A stretch of DNA of 63,735 bases, taken from contig JAOUFJ010000014.1 in assembly GCA_029858255.1 (NCBI GenBank), positions 1-63,735 of the forward strand, written 5' to 3'. Positions 19,231 through 27,850 of this stretch are shown here, one piece after another. Source of the stretch: a candidate division WOR-3 bacterium (GTDB lineage Bacteria; Hydrothermota; Tepidihabitantia; SM23-42). Position 1 is the first letter of the stretch. Each line of letters opens with the position of its first letter. The notes beneath the pieces were generated by a model. It was not told the origin of the DNA. It ran no database searches and saw only the letters and a program-made list of their open reading frames with translations. Position numbers and translations under genes: made by a program.

Positions 19231-21307
19231 CCTTGCTGGTTTGTTCTTCGATTTTATAGAATTGCATCACATCATCTTTCTGGATATCGGATATATCTTC
19301 AAGACCAATGCCACATTCATAGCCAGCGGTCACTTCTTTAGCGTCTTCTTTGAATCTTTTCAAGGAAACTACCTTGGCGGTGGCTATTTCTTTTTTCTCG
19401 CGCATCAGGTGGGCGATACAATTCCTTAAGACCTTACCGTCTTTAACGTAACAGCCGGCGATGACACCAGCGCGCGGGATGTTGAATACTTCGCGCACCT
19501 CAGCTTCACCGATGAGGATCTCCTGTAATTTTGGTTCCAGCATTCCGAGCATCGCGGCTCTCAAATCGTCGATCGCTTCGTATATCAATCGGTAAGTCCT
19601 GATTTCGACACCTTCACGTTCGGCGCTTTCTAGTGCGTTTGTGTCGGGACCGACATGAAAACCGACGCATATTGCGCCGGTCACCTCGGCGAGCAAGATA
19701 TCTGAGACGTTTATCTTACCTACGCCTTTGTGCACAACTCTCACCGATGCCTCGTCAGTAGTCAGTTCCTGGAGTTTCTCGTCGAGCGCTTCGGCAGAGC
19801 CTGCTGTGTCAGCTTTGAGCAGAATCTTGAGTTCCTTAGTTTCCCCTGCCTGGATTTTTTCTTGGAGGTTGAGCAACGTGAGTTTTGATTTAGGTGCCAG
19901 CCGCCGGCTGCGATCCCTCAATTCACGCTGCGCCGCGAGTTCACGCGCCCGGTGTTCATTGTCCACGGCAAGGAATATTTCACCTGCTTGCGGCAGCCCA
20001 CTGAAACCTAGGACGAGAACCGGTGCAGATGGTCCTGCTTCACTCACTTTGTCATATTTCTCATCGAACAGTTCCCTGACCCTTCCGAAATGAGGTCCGC
20101 ACACAAAGGGATTGCTCTTACGCAGAGTACCCTCCTGAACCAGGATGGTTGATACATTACCTTTACCGCGGTCCAGGCGTGCTTCAAGGACTACTCCCTT
20201 TGCGCTTTTGTTCACAGGTGCTTTCAAGTTCAATTCTTCCGATTTGACCAAGATCGCGTCGAGCACATCGGGTATGCCTTTGCCTTTGAGCGCCGAAACC
20301 TCGACACAGATTGATTTGCCGCCGAAATCTTCGATAACCACGTTTGCTTTTGCGAGTTGTGTCTTGACGAGATTGATATTCGAATTCGGCAGATCGATCT
20401 TGTTGATGCAAACTATTATCGGAACACCGGCCGCCCGCGCATGATCAATGGCCTCTACGGTTTGCGGCATGACCCCATCATCGGCGGCAACGACCAGGAT
20501 GACGATGTCTGTTACCTGAGCGCCCCTTGCCCTCATTGCCGTGAATGCTTCGTGACCGGGTGTATCAAGGAACGTGATGATCTTATCGTGGTAAGCGACT
20601 TGATAGGCAGCCATCTTCTGCGTAATCTTGCCGTATTCTTTCTCTGCGACTTTAAGTTTTGTGATCGCATCAAGCAACGTGGTCTTGCCATGATCAACAT
20701 GGCCCATGACGGTGACAACTGGCGGCCGCTCGGTCGATTCGGTTTTTTCTTCAGTCTTCACCTGTTCTTCGATCGATACCGTTTTGACTTTGCAGCTCAA
20801 TTCGTCGCAAATGATGGAGATCGAATCGATGTCGAGACGCTGATTTACACTGACCATTAGCCCGAGGTCCATGCATTTCTTGATCACTTCGCTGACCGGT
20901 TTGCCCAGCGCCTGGGCCAGCTCGGCAACGGTCATGAAATCCGTAACCTCAACGACTTTCTCTTCAGGTGTGGCTTCGATTTTTTGCGGGATTTCCCGTT
21001 TGTAGTGTTTCTTTGTTTCACGCTTCTCGAGCTTGGCAAGCGTTGATTTCACTTTTTCTTTGATCTCTTCTTTGTTGATCTTCTTCTTTTTCTCTTTTGC
21101 CCTTGGTTTTGACCAGCGTCGGGTGAATTCCTTCCTGACGCGTTTTTTCTCCTCCGATATCTTCGTCTTGATCTTCTTTATCTCTTCGTCGGTGAGAGCA
21201 GACATGTGCCCCTTGGCCTTGATCCCGATCTCTTCAAGCATTTTTATTAGAGCCGCGCTTGATAATCCCAGACTCTTCGCGACGCTATGAACCTTGTTGG
21301 CCGGCAT
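19220..21307 (-). CDS. infB: Translation initiation factor IF-2
   Basis: This 695-residue GTPase brings fMet-tRNA to the 30S subunit. The N-terminal IF2_N helix (PANKVHSVAKSLGL) is followed by a Lys/Glu-rich linker (about 50-110) and a second IF2_N module. The G domain shows G1 GHVDHGKT (202-209), G3 DTPGHEAF and G4 NKID. The N-terminus overlaps the end of nusA by 23 nt. Confidence 0.97.
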   Translation of the reverse strand: MPANKVHSVAKSLGLSSAALIKMLEEIGIKAKGHMSALTDEEIKKIKTKISEEKKRVRKEFTRRWSKPRAKEKKKKINKEEIKEKVKSTLAKLEKRETKKHYKREIPQKIEATPEEKVVEVTDFMTVAELAQALGKPVSEVIKKCMDLGLMVSVNQRLDIDSISIICDELSCKVKTVSIEEQVKTEEKTESTERPPVVTVMGHVDHGKTTLLDAITKLKVAEKEYGKITQKMAAYQVAYHDKIITFLDTPGHEAFTAMRARGAQVTDIVILVVAADDGVMPQTVEAIDHARAAGVPIIVCINKIDLPNSNINLVKTQLAKANVVIEDFGGKSICVEVSALKGKGIPDVLDAILVKSEELNLKAPVNKSAKGVVLEARLDRGKGNVSTILVQEGTLRKSNPFVCGPHFGRVRELFDEKYDKVSEAGPSAPVLVLGFSGLPQAGEIFLAVDNEHRARELAAQRELRDRSRRLAPKSKLTLLNLQEKIQAGETKELKILLKADTAGSAEALDEKLQELTTDEASVRVVHKGVGKINVSDILLAEVTGAICVGFHVGPDTNALESAEREGVEIRTYRLIYEAIDDLRAAMLGMLEPKLQEILIGEAEVREVFNIPRAGVIAGCYVKDGKVLRNCIAHLMREKKEIATAKVVSLKRFKEDAKEVTAGYECGIGLEDISDIQKDDVMQFYKIEEQTSKDVR

Positions 21308-22565
21308 CTTCTGGCTCCTTTTCGTCCTTGGGTCTCAGGGTTTCCAGCAATTCCTGCACCGCATCATCTTCCAGTGAGAGGAGAAATTTCAGTTCATCGA
21401 CCGGTGCGTTGATGACCGCGAGTATGTTCGTATATCCTTTCTCGATGAGCGCTTTCTTAAGGCTCTTCTTCAACTGTTCGACGTCTTCGATTTTCATATC
21501 GGCGAGTTCCTTCTCCTTCATCTCCTTTTCGTATTCGGATACTTTCTTTATTTCGATATCCACTTCGCATAATCTCGACGCCAGGTCAACGTTCACGCCG
21601 TTCTTGCCGATTGCTTTCGAGTAGTCATCGTCTGGCACGATCGCCAGCACATGTCCTTCGGCAAGGGAGATTACCTCTTTCACTTTGGCCGGCGAAAGGC
21701 TGCGCGAAACCTGTATTGTTGGTTCCTTGCTCCACTGAATGACATCGATGCGTTCTCCAGAAAGCTCTTTGACCACCGATTGAATGCGGCTGCCACGATA
21801 TCCGACACAGGCGCCGATCGGGTCAACCTTTGGATCAAGTGTCTGAACTGCAAGCTTTGCGCGCACACCTGGTTCGCGTACGATTTTCGCAACCTGAATG
21901 ATGCCATCTTTGATTTCTGGGATTTCGTAGAAAAGCAGGCGTTCGAGAAACTTGGGATCGGTTCTTGAAAGAATGATCTTAGGCCCCCATTGTGCCCGGT
22001 CAACACGATGGACCACTGCGCGAATTGGTGAGTCCAGCCGGTAATGCTCTGCTCTCATCATTCCGTAGCCGGGTATTACCGCTTCCACGGGACCAAGGTC
22101 AACGAGTATTTCGTTGCGGCTTACCACCTTCACTATGCCCTTAACGATCTCGCCGATTTTTTTCTCGTACTCGACGAGGATTCGGTTCCGTTCTGCCTCG
22201 CTGACTTTTTGAGTCAACGTCTGCTTGACCATTTCAATGGCAGTCCTACCCAGATCTCCAATGGAAAGCGGGGTGCGGAAGACATCACCAACCTTGTAGC
22301 TTTCTTTTACTTGCCTCGCCTCCTCCAAAGAAATTTCCGTCTCGGCGTCGGTAACTTCCTCGACAACCTTCTTTGTTACGAAGATCTTTATGTCACCGGT
22401 CGACTTGTTAACCGTGACTTCGGATTCCGTATTCTTCCCGAATTTTCTCTTCACCCCAGTAGAAATTGCTTCGGCCAGTGACTGCATTACATAGTCGAAT
22501 TTTACCCCCCGAGCGCGGGCTACGGCTTTCATGTTCTCGATTATCATTTTAGCATCATTTGTCAT
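21285..22565 (-). CDS. nusA: Transcription termination/antitermination protein NusA
   Basis: The 426-residue protein has the N-terminal RNAP-binding domain, S1, and two KH domains (VGYRGSRIQSVVKEL and AIGKNGVNVDLASRL), followed by one short helical repeat. The start at 22565, 4 nt after the rimP stop and with GAGGAG upstream, is preferred. The frame extends upstream to 22643 but only inside rimP. Confidence 0.96.
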   Translation of the reverse strand: MTNDAKMIIENMKAVARARGVKFDYVMQSLAEAISTGVKRKFGKNTESEVTVNKSTGDIKIFVTKKVVEEVTDAETEISLEEARQVKESYKVGDVFRTPLSIGDLGRTAIEMVKQTLTQKVSEAERNRILVEYEKKIGEIVKGIVKVVSRNEILVDLGPVEAVIPGYGMMRAEHYRLDSPIRAVVHRVDRAQWGPKIILSRTDPKFLERLLFYEIPEIKDGIIQVAKIVREPGVRAKLAVQTLDPKVDPIGACVGYRGSRIQSVVKELSGERIDVIQWSKEPTIQVSRSLSPAKVKEVISLAEGHVLAIVPDDDYSKAIGKNGVNVDLASRLCEVDIEIKKVSEYEKEMKEKELADMKIEDVEQLKKSLKKALIEKGYTNILAVINAPVDELKFLLSLEDDAVQELLETLRPKDEKEPEDAGQQGS

Positions 22566-22569
22566 ATAT

Positions 22570-23010
22570 TCACTCCTCGACCACATTGGCTCGCTTGATT
22601 GAAGCATAGGGTATAGTACGTTCATCTTTTCCTGATGCCACAATGACTCCGTTTTTCTTTGTGCCTCTCAAATATCCCCTGATTTTTTCATTTCCCGTGT
22701 CGATTTCCACAACGTTACCGACAGCCCAGGCGTAGTGCTCGGGTTTCTTGAGAACGCGTTCGACGCCAGGTGATGATACCTCAAGTGTATAAGGAAAATT
22801 CATCAGATCCCTTTCATCGAGTTCGCGTGATATGATGTTGCTCGTCTTCTGACAGTCTCCGATCGTAACGCTTCCTTTCTCCTTATCAATGTAAACCCGT
22901 AATGTTCGTGATACATCATTGTAATCAAAGTCATAGAACCTCAAACCCATATTTTTGGTTATCTCGTCAATGGTCCGCGCGATCTGATTCAAGTCCAAAT
23001 TCCTATCCAT
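22570..23010 (-). CDS. rimP: Ribosome maturation factor RimP
   Basis: This 146-residue protein, needed for 30S maturation, carries the conserved stretches VRVYIDKEKG-like (RTLRVYIDKEKGSVTIGDC) and YTLEVSSPGVERVLKKPEH. It overlaps the end of proS by 8 nt and precedes nusA by 4 nt, the usual rimP-nusA-infB order. Confidence 0.95.
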   Translation of the reverse strand: MDRNLDLNQIARTIDEITKNMGLRFYDFDYNDVSRTLRVYIDKEKGSVTIGDCQKTSNIISRELDERDLMNFPYTLEVSSPGVERVLKKPEHYAWAVGNVVEIDTGNEKIRGYLRGTKKNGVIVASGKDERTIPYASIKRANVVEE

Positions 23011-24721
23011 TAATTCTCCGATAAAGAAGTTCTTTTATCTCGGCGCATTTCGTCACCATTTCGGACTGGCTCGCCGTGAATACTTCACCAGTTTCTCTTA
23101 TGTAGATATCGAGCCGATTATTCTTGATGCCCCTTGGGCCAATTGTAATACGTATCGGGATGCCAATTAGATCTGCATCGTTGAACTTGATTCCGGCCGA
23201 TATGTCCCGGTCGTCTATAATAACCGAGAATCCCGCCTTAGTCAACAACTGGATCACTTCATCGCTCGTCCTCATGACGATCTCTTCATGCGGATTCAGG
23301 ATCGTCAGGTGTATTTCAAAGGGTGCGATCGAAATAGGCCAGACGGCACCGCGGTCATCACTTTTTTGCTCGCAGGCACAGGCCATTATACGTTCGAGCC
23401 CGATGCCGTAGCTGCCCATTATTATAGGTTTTGAGTTGCCTTGTTCATCCAGGAAATTTGCCCCGAGACTGATTGAATACTTGGTGCCGAGCTTGAAGAT
23501 ATGACCAAGTTCCAGCGCGCTTTCGATATGCATCTCTCCACCGCACTTCGGACATCGATCACCAGATTTTACTTTCCTGAAATTGTCGTACTTGCCAACC
23601 TTCACATCGCGGCTCAAATTCAACCCCTTGACATGATAGCCATCGCGGTTTGCGCCGGTTATCATGCCTTGTGCATCACGTAACAGATCATCCGCATATA
23701 CCGTCAGGTTATCCATGCCTGCTGGTCCAATATATCCTGGTTGGGCCCCGAATGTTGATTGTATCTCTTCGGCGCTTGCCGGTTCGTAGCTATGTCCGAG
23801 CTGGCGCTTGATCTTATCTTCACTGATCTCGTAATCACCTCGGATCAGTACTAGTACTGGGTCCTTTCCGGTCGCCGTGAAGAAGATGCTTTTTACGAGA
23901 TTCTGCGGGGCGACATTGAGGAATTGAGTCACTTCCTCGACGGTGCGTTTTTCAGGGGTGGGGATCTGTTCTATCGGTGTATCCTGGAAAGACATATGTT
24001 CCCCGTCTCCGTCGGCGACCTGAATGTTCGCGCGGTAATCACATTGCTGACAAATTGCCAGTTGATCTTCGCCGCCGGAAACGATTGCCATGAATTCCTT
24101 CGATTCTCCTGTACCCATTAACCCGCCGGATGCGTCGACGACTACAAAATCCAGACCACACCTTTTGAAGATCTTTCCGTAAGCCTGCTTGTGCAGGTCG
24201 AAACTCTGGTCCAATCCTGCCTCGTCGTAGTCGAGGCTATATGAATCTTTCATGATGAACTGCCTGGACCTGAGCACTCCAGAGCGTGGTCTGGGTTCGT
24301 CTCGAAATTTTGTCTGTATCTGGTACCAGATCTGCGGCAGATCCCTGTAGGAACGGATCTTGTTACGCGCGGTGTCGGCAACAATTTCCTCGTGCGTAGG
24401 GCAGAGGCAATATTCGCGGTCCTTACGGTCTTTCAGCCGAAACATGTCATCTCCGTATTCTTGCCAGCGACCGGATTCTTCCCACAGTTCCTTGGGGGAA
24501 ATTGCGGGCATCAGCAGTTCCTGGCCGTTGATCCTGTCCATCTCCTCCCTGATGATGTTGCTGATCTTCAGGAGAATACGCCAGCCTAGTGGTAAATAAG
24601 TGTGAATACCTGACGCGAGCTGTCTGATGAAACCACCGCGAAGCAGGATGCGGTGGCTTTTTGATTCAGCCTCTTTAGGATCTTCACGCAAGGTAGCTAT
24701 TAGCGATTTGTCAAATTTCAT
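23003..24721 (-). CDS. proS: Prolyl-tRNA synthetase
   Basis: This 572-residue class II synthetase is of the bacterial type with the editing (INS/YbaK-like) domain inserted at about residues 225-380. Motif 2/3-like segments include FRDEPRPRSGVLRSRQF and GSYGIGLERIMA. ATG 24721 (MKFDKSLIATLRE) is chosen: it is 7 nt after a clear -10 box and has no Shine-Dalgarno, so the transcript is predicted leaderless. The frame extends upstream to 24784, but that part overlaps the promoter. Confidence 0.95.
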   Translation of the reverse strand: MKFDKSLIATLREDPKEAESKSHRILLRGGFIRQLASGIHTYLPLGWRILLKISNIIREEMDRINGQELLMPAISPKELWEESGRWQEYGDDMFRLKDRKDREYCLCPTHEEIVADTARNKIRSYRDLPQIWYQIQTKFRDEPRPRSGVLRSRQFIMKDSYSLDYDEAGLDQSFDLHKQAYGKIFKRCGLDFVVVDASGGLMGTGESKEFMAIVSGGEDQLAICQQCDYRANIQVADGDGEHMSFQDTPIEQIPTPEKRTVEEVTQFLNVAPQNLVKSIFFTATGKDPVLVLIRGDYEISEDKIKRQLGHSYEPASAEEIQSTFGAQPGYIGPAGMDNLTVYADDLLRDAQGMITGANRDGYHVKGLNLSRDVKVGKYDNFRKVKSGDRCPKCGGEMHIESALELGHIFKLGTKYSISLGANFLDEQGNSKPIIMGSYGIGLERIMACACEQKSDDRGAVWPISIAPFEIHLTILNPHEEIVMRTSDEVIQLLTKAGFSVIIDDRDISAGIKFNDADLIGIPIRITIGPRGIKNNRLDIYIRETGEVFTASQSEMVTKCAEIKELLYRRING

Positions 24722-24728
24722 AACTTGT

Positions 24729-24757
24729 AGTATACTATATATTAAGAGATATGTCAA
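24729..24757 (-). promoter_or_regulatory. Promoter of the proS-ribF operon, leaderless geometry
   Basis: TTGACA (24757-24752), 17-bp spacer, TATACT (24734-24729), then 7 nt to the proS ATG. The start site therefore coincides with the A of ATG. Confidence 0.8.
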
Positions 24758-24804
24758 TACCAGTAGGTTTTGGCTGATCCTCATGGAGGCGACGGCGCAG
24801 GGTC

Positions 24805-24833
24805 TTGACTTATCAAATCATAGCCGTTATATT
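24805..24833 (+). promoter_or_regulatory. Promoter of deoC, leaderless geometry
   Basis: TTGACT (24805-24810), 17-bp spacer, TATATT (24828-24833), then 5 nt to the deoC ATG at 24839. It diverges from the proS promoter; about 47 bp separate the two -35 boxes. Confidence 0.65.
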
Positions 24834-24838
24834 GACCA

Positions 24839-25507
24839 ATGGATAAAATAAACAAGATTATTGACCAGACGATCCTGAGACCGGATGCGACGAGTGAAGA
24901 TATCAGGATGTTTCTGAAAGACTTTGCAGAATACGGTTTCTATGCCGCGGTCGTCAATCCCTGTTGGGTTCCGAGCGTTGTCAACAACCTTCCTGAGGGC
25001 ATCAAGGTCTGCAGTGTCGTCGGGTTTCCTTTTGGCGCCTCGACCACTCGGGCCAAAGTGTATGCGGCCGAGGACCTGGTCAGAATGGGATGTGATGAGA
25101 TTGATATGGTCATGAATATCGGCAGGTTCAAGGAGAAAGATTTCAAGTATGCCGGAAAAGAGATAAAGATGGTCAATGATGCCTGTTCGGGCAGGATCCT
25201 CAAGGTGATCATCGAAACGTGTTTGCTGACCAGGGATGAAAAAATAGCGGCGGCGAACCTCATCAGGGAAAGCGGGGCGCATTTTGTCAAGACATCGACC
25301 GGCTATTCTCGTGGGGGCGCTGAAGTCGAGGACGTTGAGTTATTACGTTCGGTTGTCGGTCCTGATTTTGGCGTGAAGGCATCGGGTGGCATCCGGACCT
25401 TTGAACAGGCCCGGACCTTCATTGCAGCCGGAGCCAGTCGTCTTGGCACATCAAGCGGTGTGGCGATCGTTCAGGGAGCGATTCAGGCAGCAGACCTGGA
25501 CCGGTGA
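24839..25507 (+). CDS. deoC: Deoxyribose-phosphate aldolase
   Basis: This 222-residue TIM-barrel enzyme cleaves 2-deoxyribose-5-phosphate to acetaldehyde and glyceraldehyde-3-phosphate. Lys151 (FVKTSTGY) is the Schiff-base lysine; Asp89 (EIDMVMNIG) and Lys180 (GVKASGGIR) complete the relay. There is no Shine-Dalgarno; the ATG lies 5 nt after the -10 box. No other nucleoside catabolic gene is adjacent. Confidence 0.96.
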   Translation: MDKINKIIDQTILRPDATSEDIRMFLKDFAEYGFYAAVVNPCWVPSVVNNLPEGIKVCSVVGFPFGASTTRAKVYAAEDLVRMGCDEIDMVMNIGRFKEKDFKYAGKEIKMVNDACSGRILKVIIETCLLTRDEKIAAANLIRESGAHFVKTSTGYSRGGAEVEDVELLRSVVGPDFGVKASGGIRTFEQARTFIAAGASRLGTSSGVAIVQGAIQAADLDR

Positions 25508-25620
25508 TTTAAGCTAATACACACGATATTTAGAGATTTTATCAAATGCATTAAAGAAAATTCTCTCTGGCTCGTTTAAGAAATAAATCCTGAAATATCG
25601 GAACTTTTCCAAATGACCCC

Positions 25621-25648
25621 TTGACAAATCACGATTTTTCAATATAAT
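25621..25648 (+). promoter_or_regulatory. Promoter of the rpsU-mutS2-dnaG-rpoD operon
   Basis: TTGACA (25621-25626), 16-bp spacer, TATAAT (25643-25648), preceded by about 100 bp of A/T-rich DNA that could act as an UP element. The leader is about 37 nt and ends in AAAGGAGGTG. Confidence 0.85.
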
Positions 25649-25691
25649 TAGGTGACACACAACGAATACCCTGAAAGGAGGTGCCAATTTA

Positions 25692-25886
25692 ATGACAAAA
25701 GTCACAGTTTACGATGGTGAATCTTTTGACAATGCCTTGCGTCGTTTCCGTAAGTCAGTGGAGCGAGCCGGTATCTTGAGGGACGTCAAGCGACATGAAG
25801 TGTACGAAAAACCGAGTGAAAAACGTAAGAGACGTCTTATTTCGGCGCGTAAGAAGGAATGGAAGCGACAAAGGGAGGAGATATAA
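25692..25886 (+). CDS. rpsU: Ribosomal protein bS21
   Basis: This 64-residue, very basic protein starts MTKVTVYDGESFDNALRRF and continues with the S21 signature (KSVERAGILRDVKRHEVYEK). AAAGGAGGTG lies 7 nt upstream of the ATG. It heads the macromolecular synthesis operon. Confidence 0.97.
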   Translation: MTKVTVYDGESFDNALRRFRKSVERAGILRDVKRHEVYEKPSEKRKRRLISARKKEWKRQREEI

Positions 25887-27850
25887 GCCGAACCCATGCC
25901 GAGGATGTTTTAGAACTGCCTAAGATCCTCAAATCACTCTCCAATTTCTGTTGTACCGACCCAGGCAAGAGAAGGGCGCAAGATTTATGCCCTCTGAATA
26001 CGCGGGAGGCGGTTGAATCCGAGTTGGAGAAAGTCCAGAAAATAGAGCGAACAGGAGAATCGGCCGATTTTTCCGTGCCGTTTGAGCCTGGAGAGTTAAA
26101 GACCCGGGTGAAAACAGAGGTTTTCCTCTCCCTTGAGGATTTTTTTCATTTGAGGAGATTTTTCAGTTCTGTTCATGCTTTGCAGAGGAAGTTCAAGTCC
26201 AGCCAGCTGCAGGAGTTCTTTGCCGGTCTGCACGACCATAGCACCCTGCAGCGCGAACTGGATGCACGGATCGATGACACCGGGGCAATAAAGGACGATG
26301 CGAGCCCCAAACTCGCGCAAATCCGCAACAGTAAGAAACGCGTAAACCAGCGGTTGCGGGAGTTTCTTAACGGCATGCTCAGAGCCCAGCCAAACATGTT
26401 CACTGAAAGCATGGTCGTGGAGCGGGCGGGCCATTTCGTACTCCCGGTGAGATGCAATTTCAAAAAGCAGGTCAGGGGAATAATCCATTCTTTTTCTAAC
26501 TCAGGTGAGACGGTGTTCATTGAGCCTGAGGCCGTTGCTGAGGATGCAGCCCTTCTTATGGAACTTGACGAGGAAGAGCGCATTGAGATCGAGGTGATCC
26601 TTCGACACCTTACCGATTCGGTACGCGATAACATAGGTACCATCGAAAATGATATTGAGTCTGTCGTAAGCCTGGACCTGCTTTTCGCCAAGGTCCGGTT
26701 TGCCAGAGAGTTGCATGCCAACCGTCCTGTTTTTGACAAGCGGCTGCGCATTTTGAATGCTTTTCATCCGGTGCTCAAGCGCATTAACGAGCGGGTGGTA
26801 CCCCTCGATCTCCAGTTGAATTCAGGCAAGCGCGTGCTGCTCATTTCAGGCCCGAATGCAGGCGGTAAGACGGTTGTGCTCAAGACAGTTGGTCTTGCCG
26901 CGTTGATGGCAAAGTGCGGTCTTTTCATTGCTGCTGATGAGGGTAGTTCGCTGCCTTTCTTTGATGAGATCTACGCCGATATTGGTGATGAACAGAGCAT
27001 TGAATCACAGCTGTCCACTTTTGCTGCACATCTGAAACAGATCAAGACCGCACTCGAAGGCAATGGCAATGCACTGGTGCTGCTCGACGAACTGATGAGC
27101 CAGACCTCGGTGGAAGAGGGCTCGGCATTGGCTTCTGCGGTCCTTGATGAATTGAGCAAGGCAGAAAACGTGGTTCTGGCCACGACGCATAATGAGAATC
27201 TTAAGATATTTGTCAGCAACCGAGCCGATATGCTCAATGCCGGGATGGAGTATACTGACCGGCCAACGTACCGGCTCATTCTTGGCGTACCCCAGCCTAG
27301 CAATGCACTGCGCTTGGCGCGTACCCTCGGGATCAAGGAAGTCGTTTTGGATAGGGCATCGTCTTACCTTGATGAGGATAAAGTCTCTTTGAACAAACTC
27401 TTTGAGGATCTTTCAAGAGAACACAAGATTGTTGAGGAAGAGCGTAAGAAATTGGCCGACCTCGTAGTGAGTTATGAGACGAAGCTCTCTGCATTCAATG
27501 CCAAGAAAAAGCAGGAATCTGATGAGATGAGGACAAAGTACCGGAATGAATTGAAGAAGGCAAAGAGAGACATAGAACGGTTGATAAAAACGCTGAGGAA
27601 GGAAGGTCCAAAGCCGGACATGATACGGAAGACGCGTGACTTCTTCAACGACAAGATAGATAACGAAAGACATGCTGCTCCGTATCACCCTGGTGTCGGT
27701 GAATTGGTGAGGATAAGGGAGCTCCAAAGGATCGGCCAGGTTGTTGCCGAAAGGGGTGGCAAGTACAAGATAAGTCTGGAGAATATTTATTACTGGGTAG
27801 AGCCAACCGACATTGAATCGCTGAGAGAAAAGGGAGAAGCGCGGAATTGA
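25859..27850 (+). CDS. mutS2: MutS2-type ATPase without Smr domain
   Basis: This 663-residue protein has the MutS2 lever/clamp region, Walker A ISGPNAGGKTVVLKT (about 328-342), Walker B NALVLLDELMS and the signature EEGSALASAVLDEL. A coiled coil of about 80 residues follows (about 500-580). The sequence ends after the KOW-like part (GVGELVRIRELQRIGQVV), so the C-terminal Smr nuclease domain of typical 780-residue MutS2 is absent. MutS2 acts in ribosome rescue or anti-recombination elsewhere. ATG 25859 lies inside the end of rpsU (28-nt overlap); GGAGG occurs just after it, so the exact start is uncertain. Confidence 0.88.
   Translation: MEATKGGDISRTHAEDVLELPKILKSLSNFCCTDPGKRRAQDLCPLNTREAVESELEKVQKIERTGESADFSVPFEPGELKTRVKTEVFLSLEDFFHLRRFFSSVHALQRKFKSSQLQEFFAGLHDHSTLQRELDARIDDTGAIKDDASPKLAQIRNSKKRVNQRLREFLNGMLRAQPNMFTESMVVERAGHFVLPVRCNFKKQVRGIIHSFSNSGETVFIEPEAVAEDAALLMELDEEERIEIEVILRHLTDSVRDNIGTIENDIESVVSLDLLFAKVRFARELHANRPVFDKRLRILNAFHPVLKRINERVVPLDLQLNSGKRVLLISGPNAGGKTVVLKTVGLAALMAKCGLFIAADEGSSLPFFDEIYADIGDEQSIESQLSTFAAHLKQIKTALEGNGNALVLLDELMSQTSVEEGSALASAVLDELSKAENVVLATTHNENLKIFVSNRADMLNAGMEYTDRPTYRLILGVPQPSNALRLARTLGIKEVVLDRASSYLDEDKVSLNKLFEDLSREHKIVEEERKKLADLVVSYETKLSAFNAKKKQESDEMRTKYRNELKKAKRDIERLIKTLRKEGPKPDMIRKTRDFFNDKIDNERHAAPYHPGVGELVRIRELQRIGQVVAERGGKYKISLENIYYWVEPTDIESLREKGEARN

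Noticed and set aside
24722-24784. 21-residue N-terminal extension of proS
   Set aside because: It overlaps the -10 and -35 boxes; the conserved N-terminus starts at MKFDKS.
26173-26751. Minus-strand 192-residue ORF
   Set aside because: Antisense shadow of mutS2, with Arg/Ser-rich composition.
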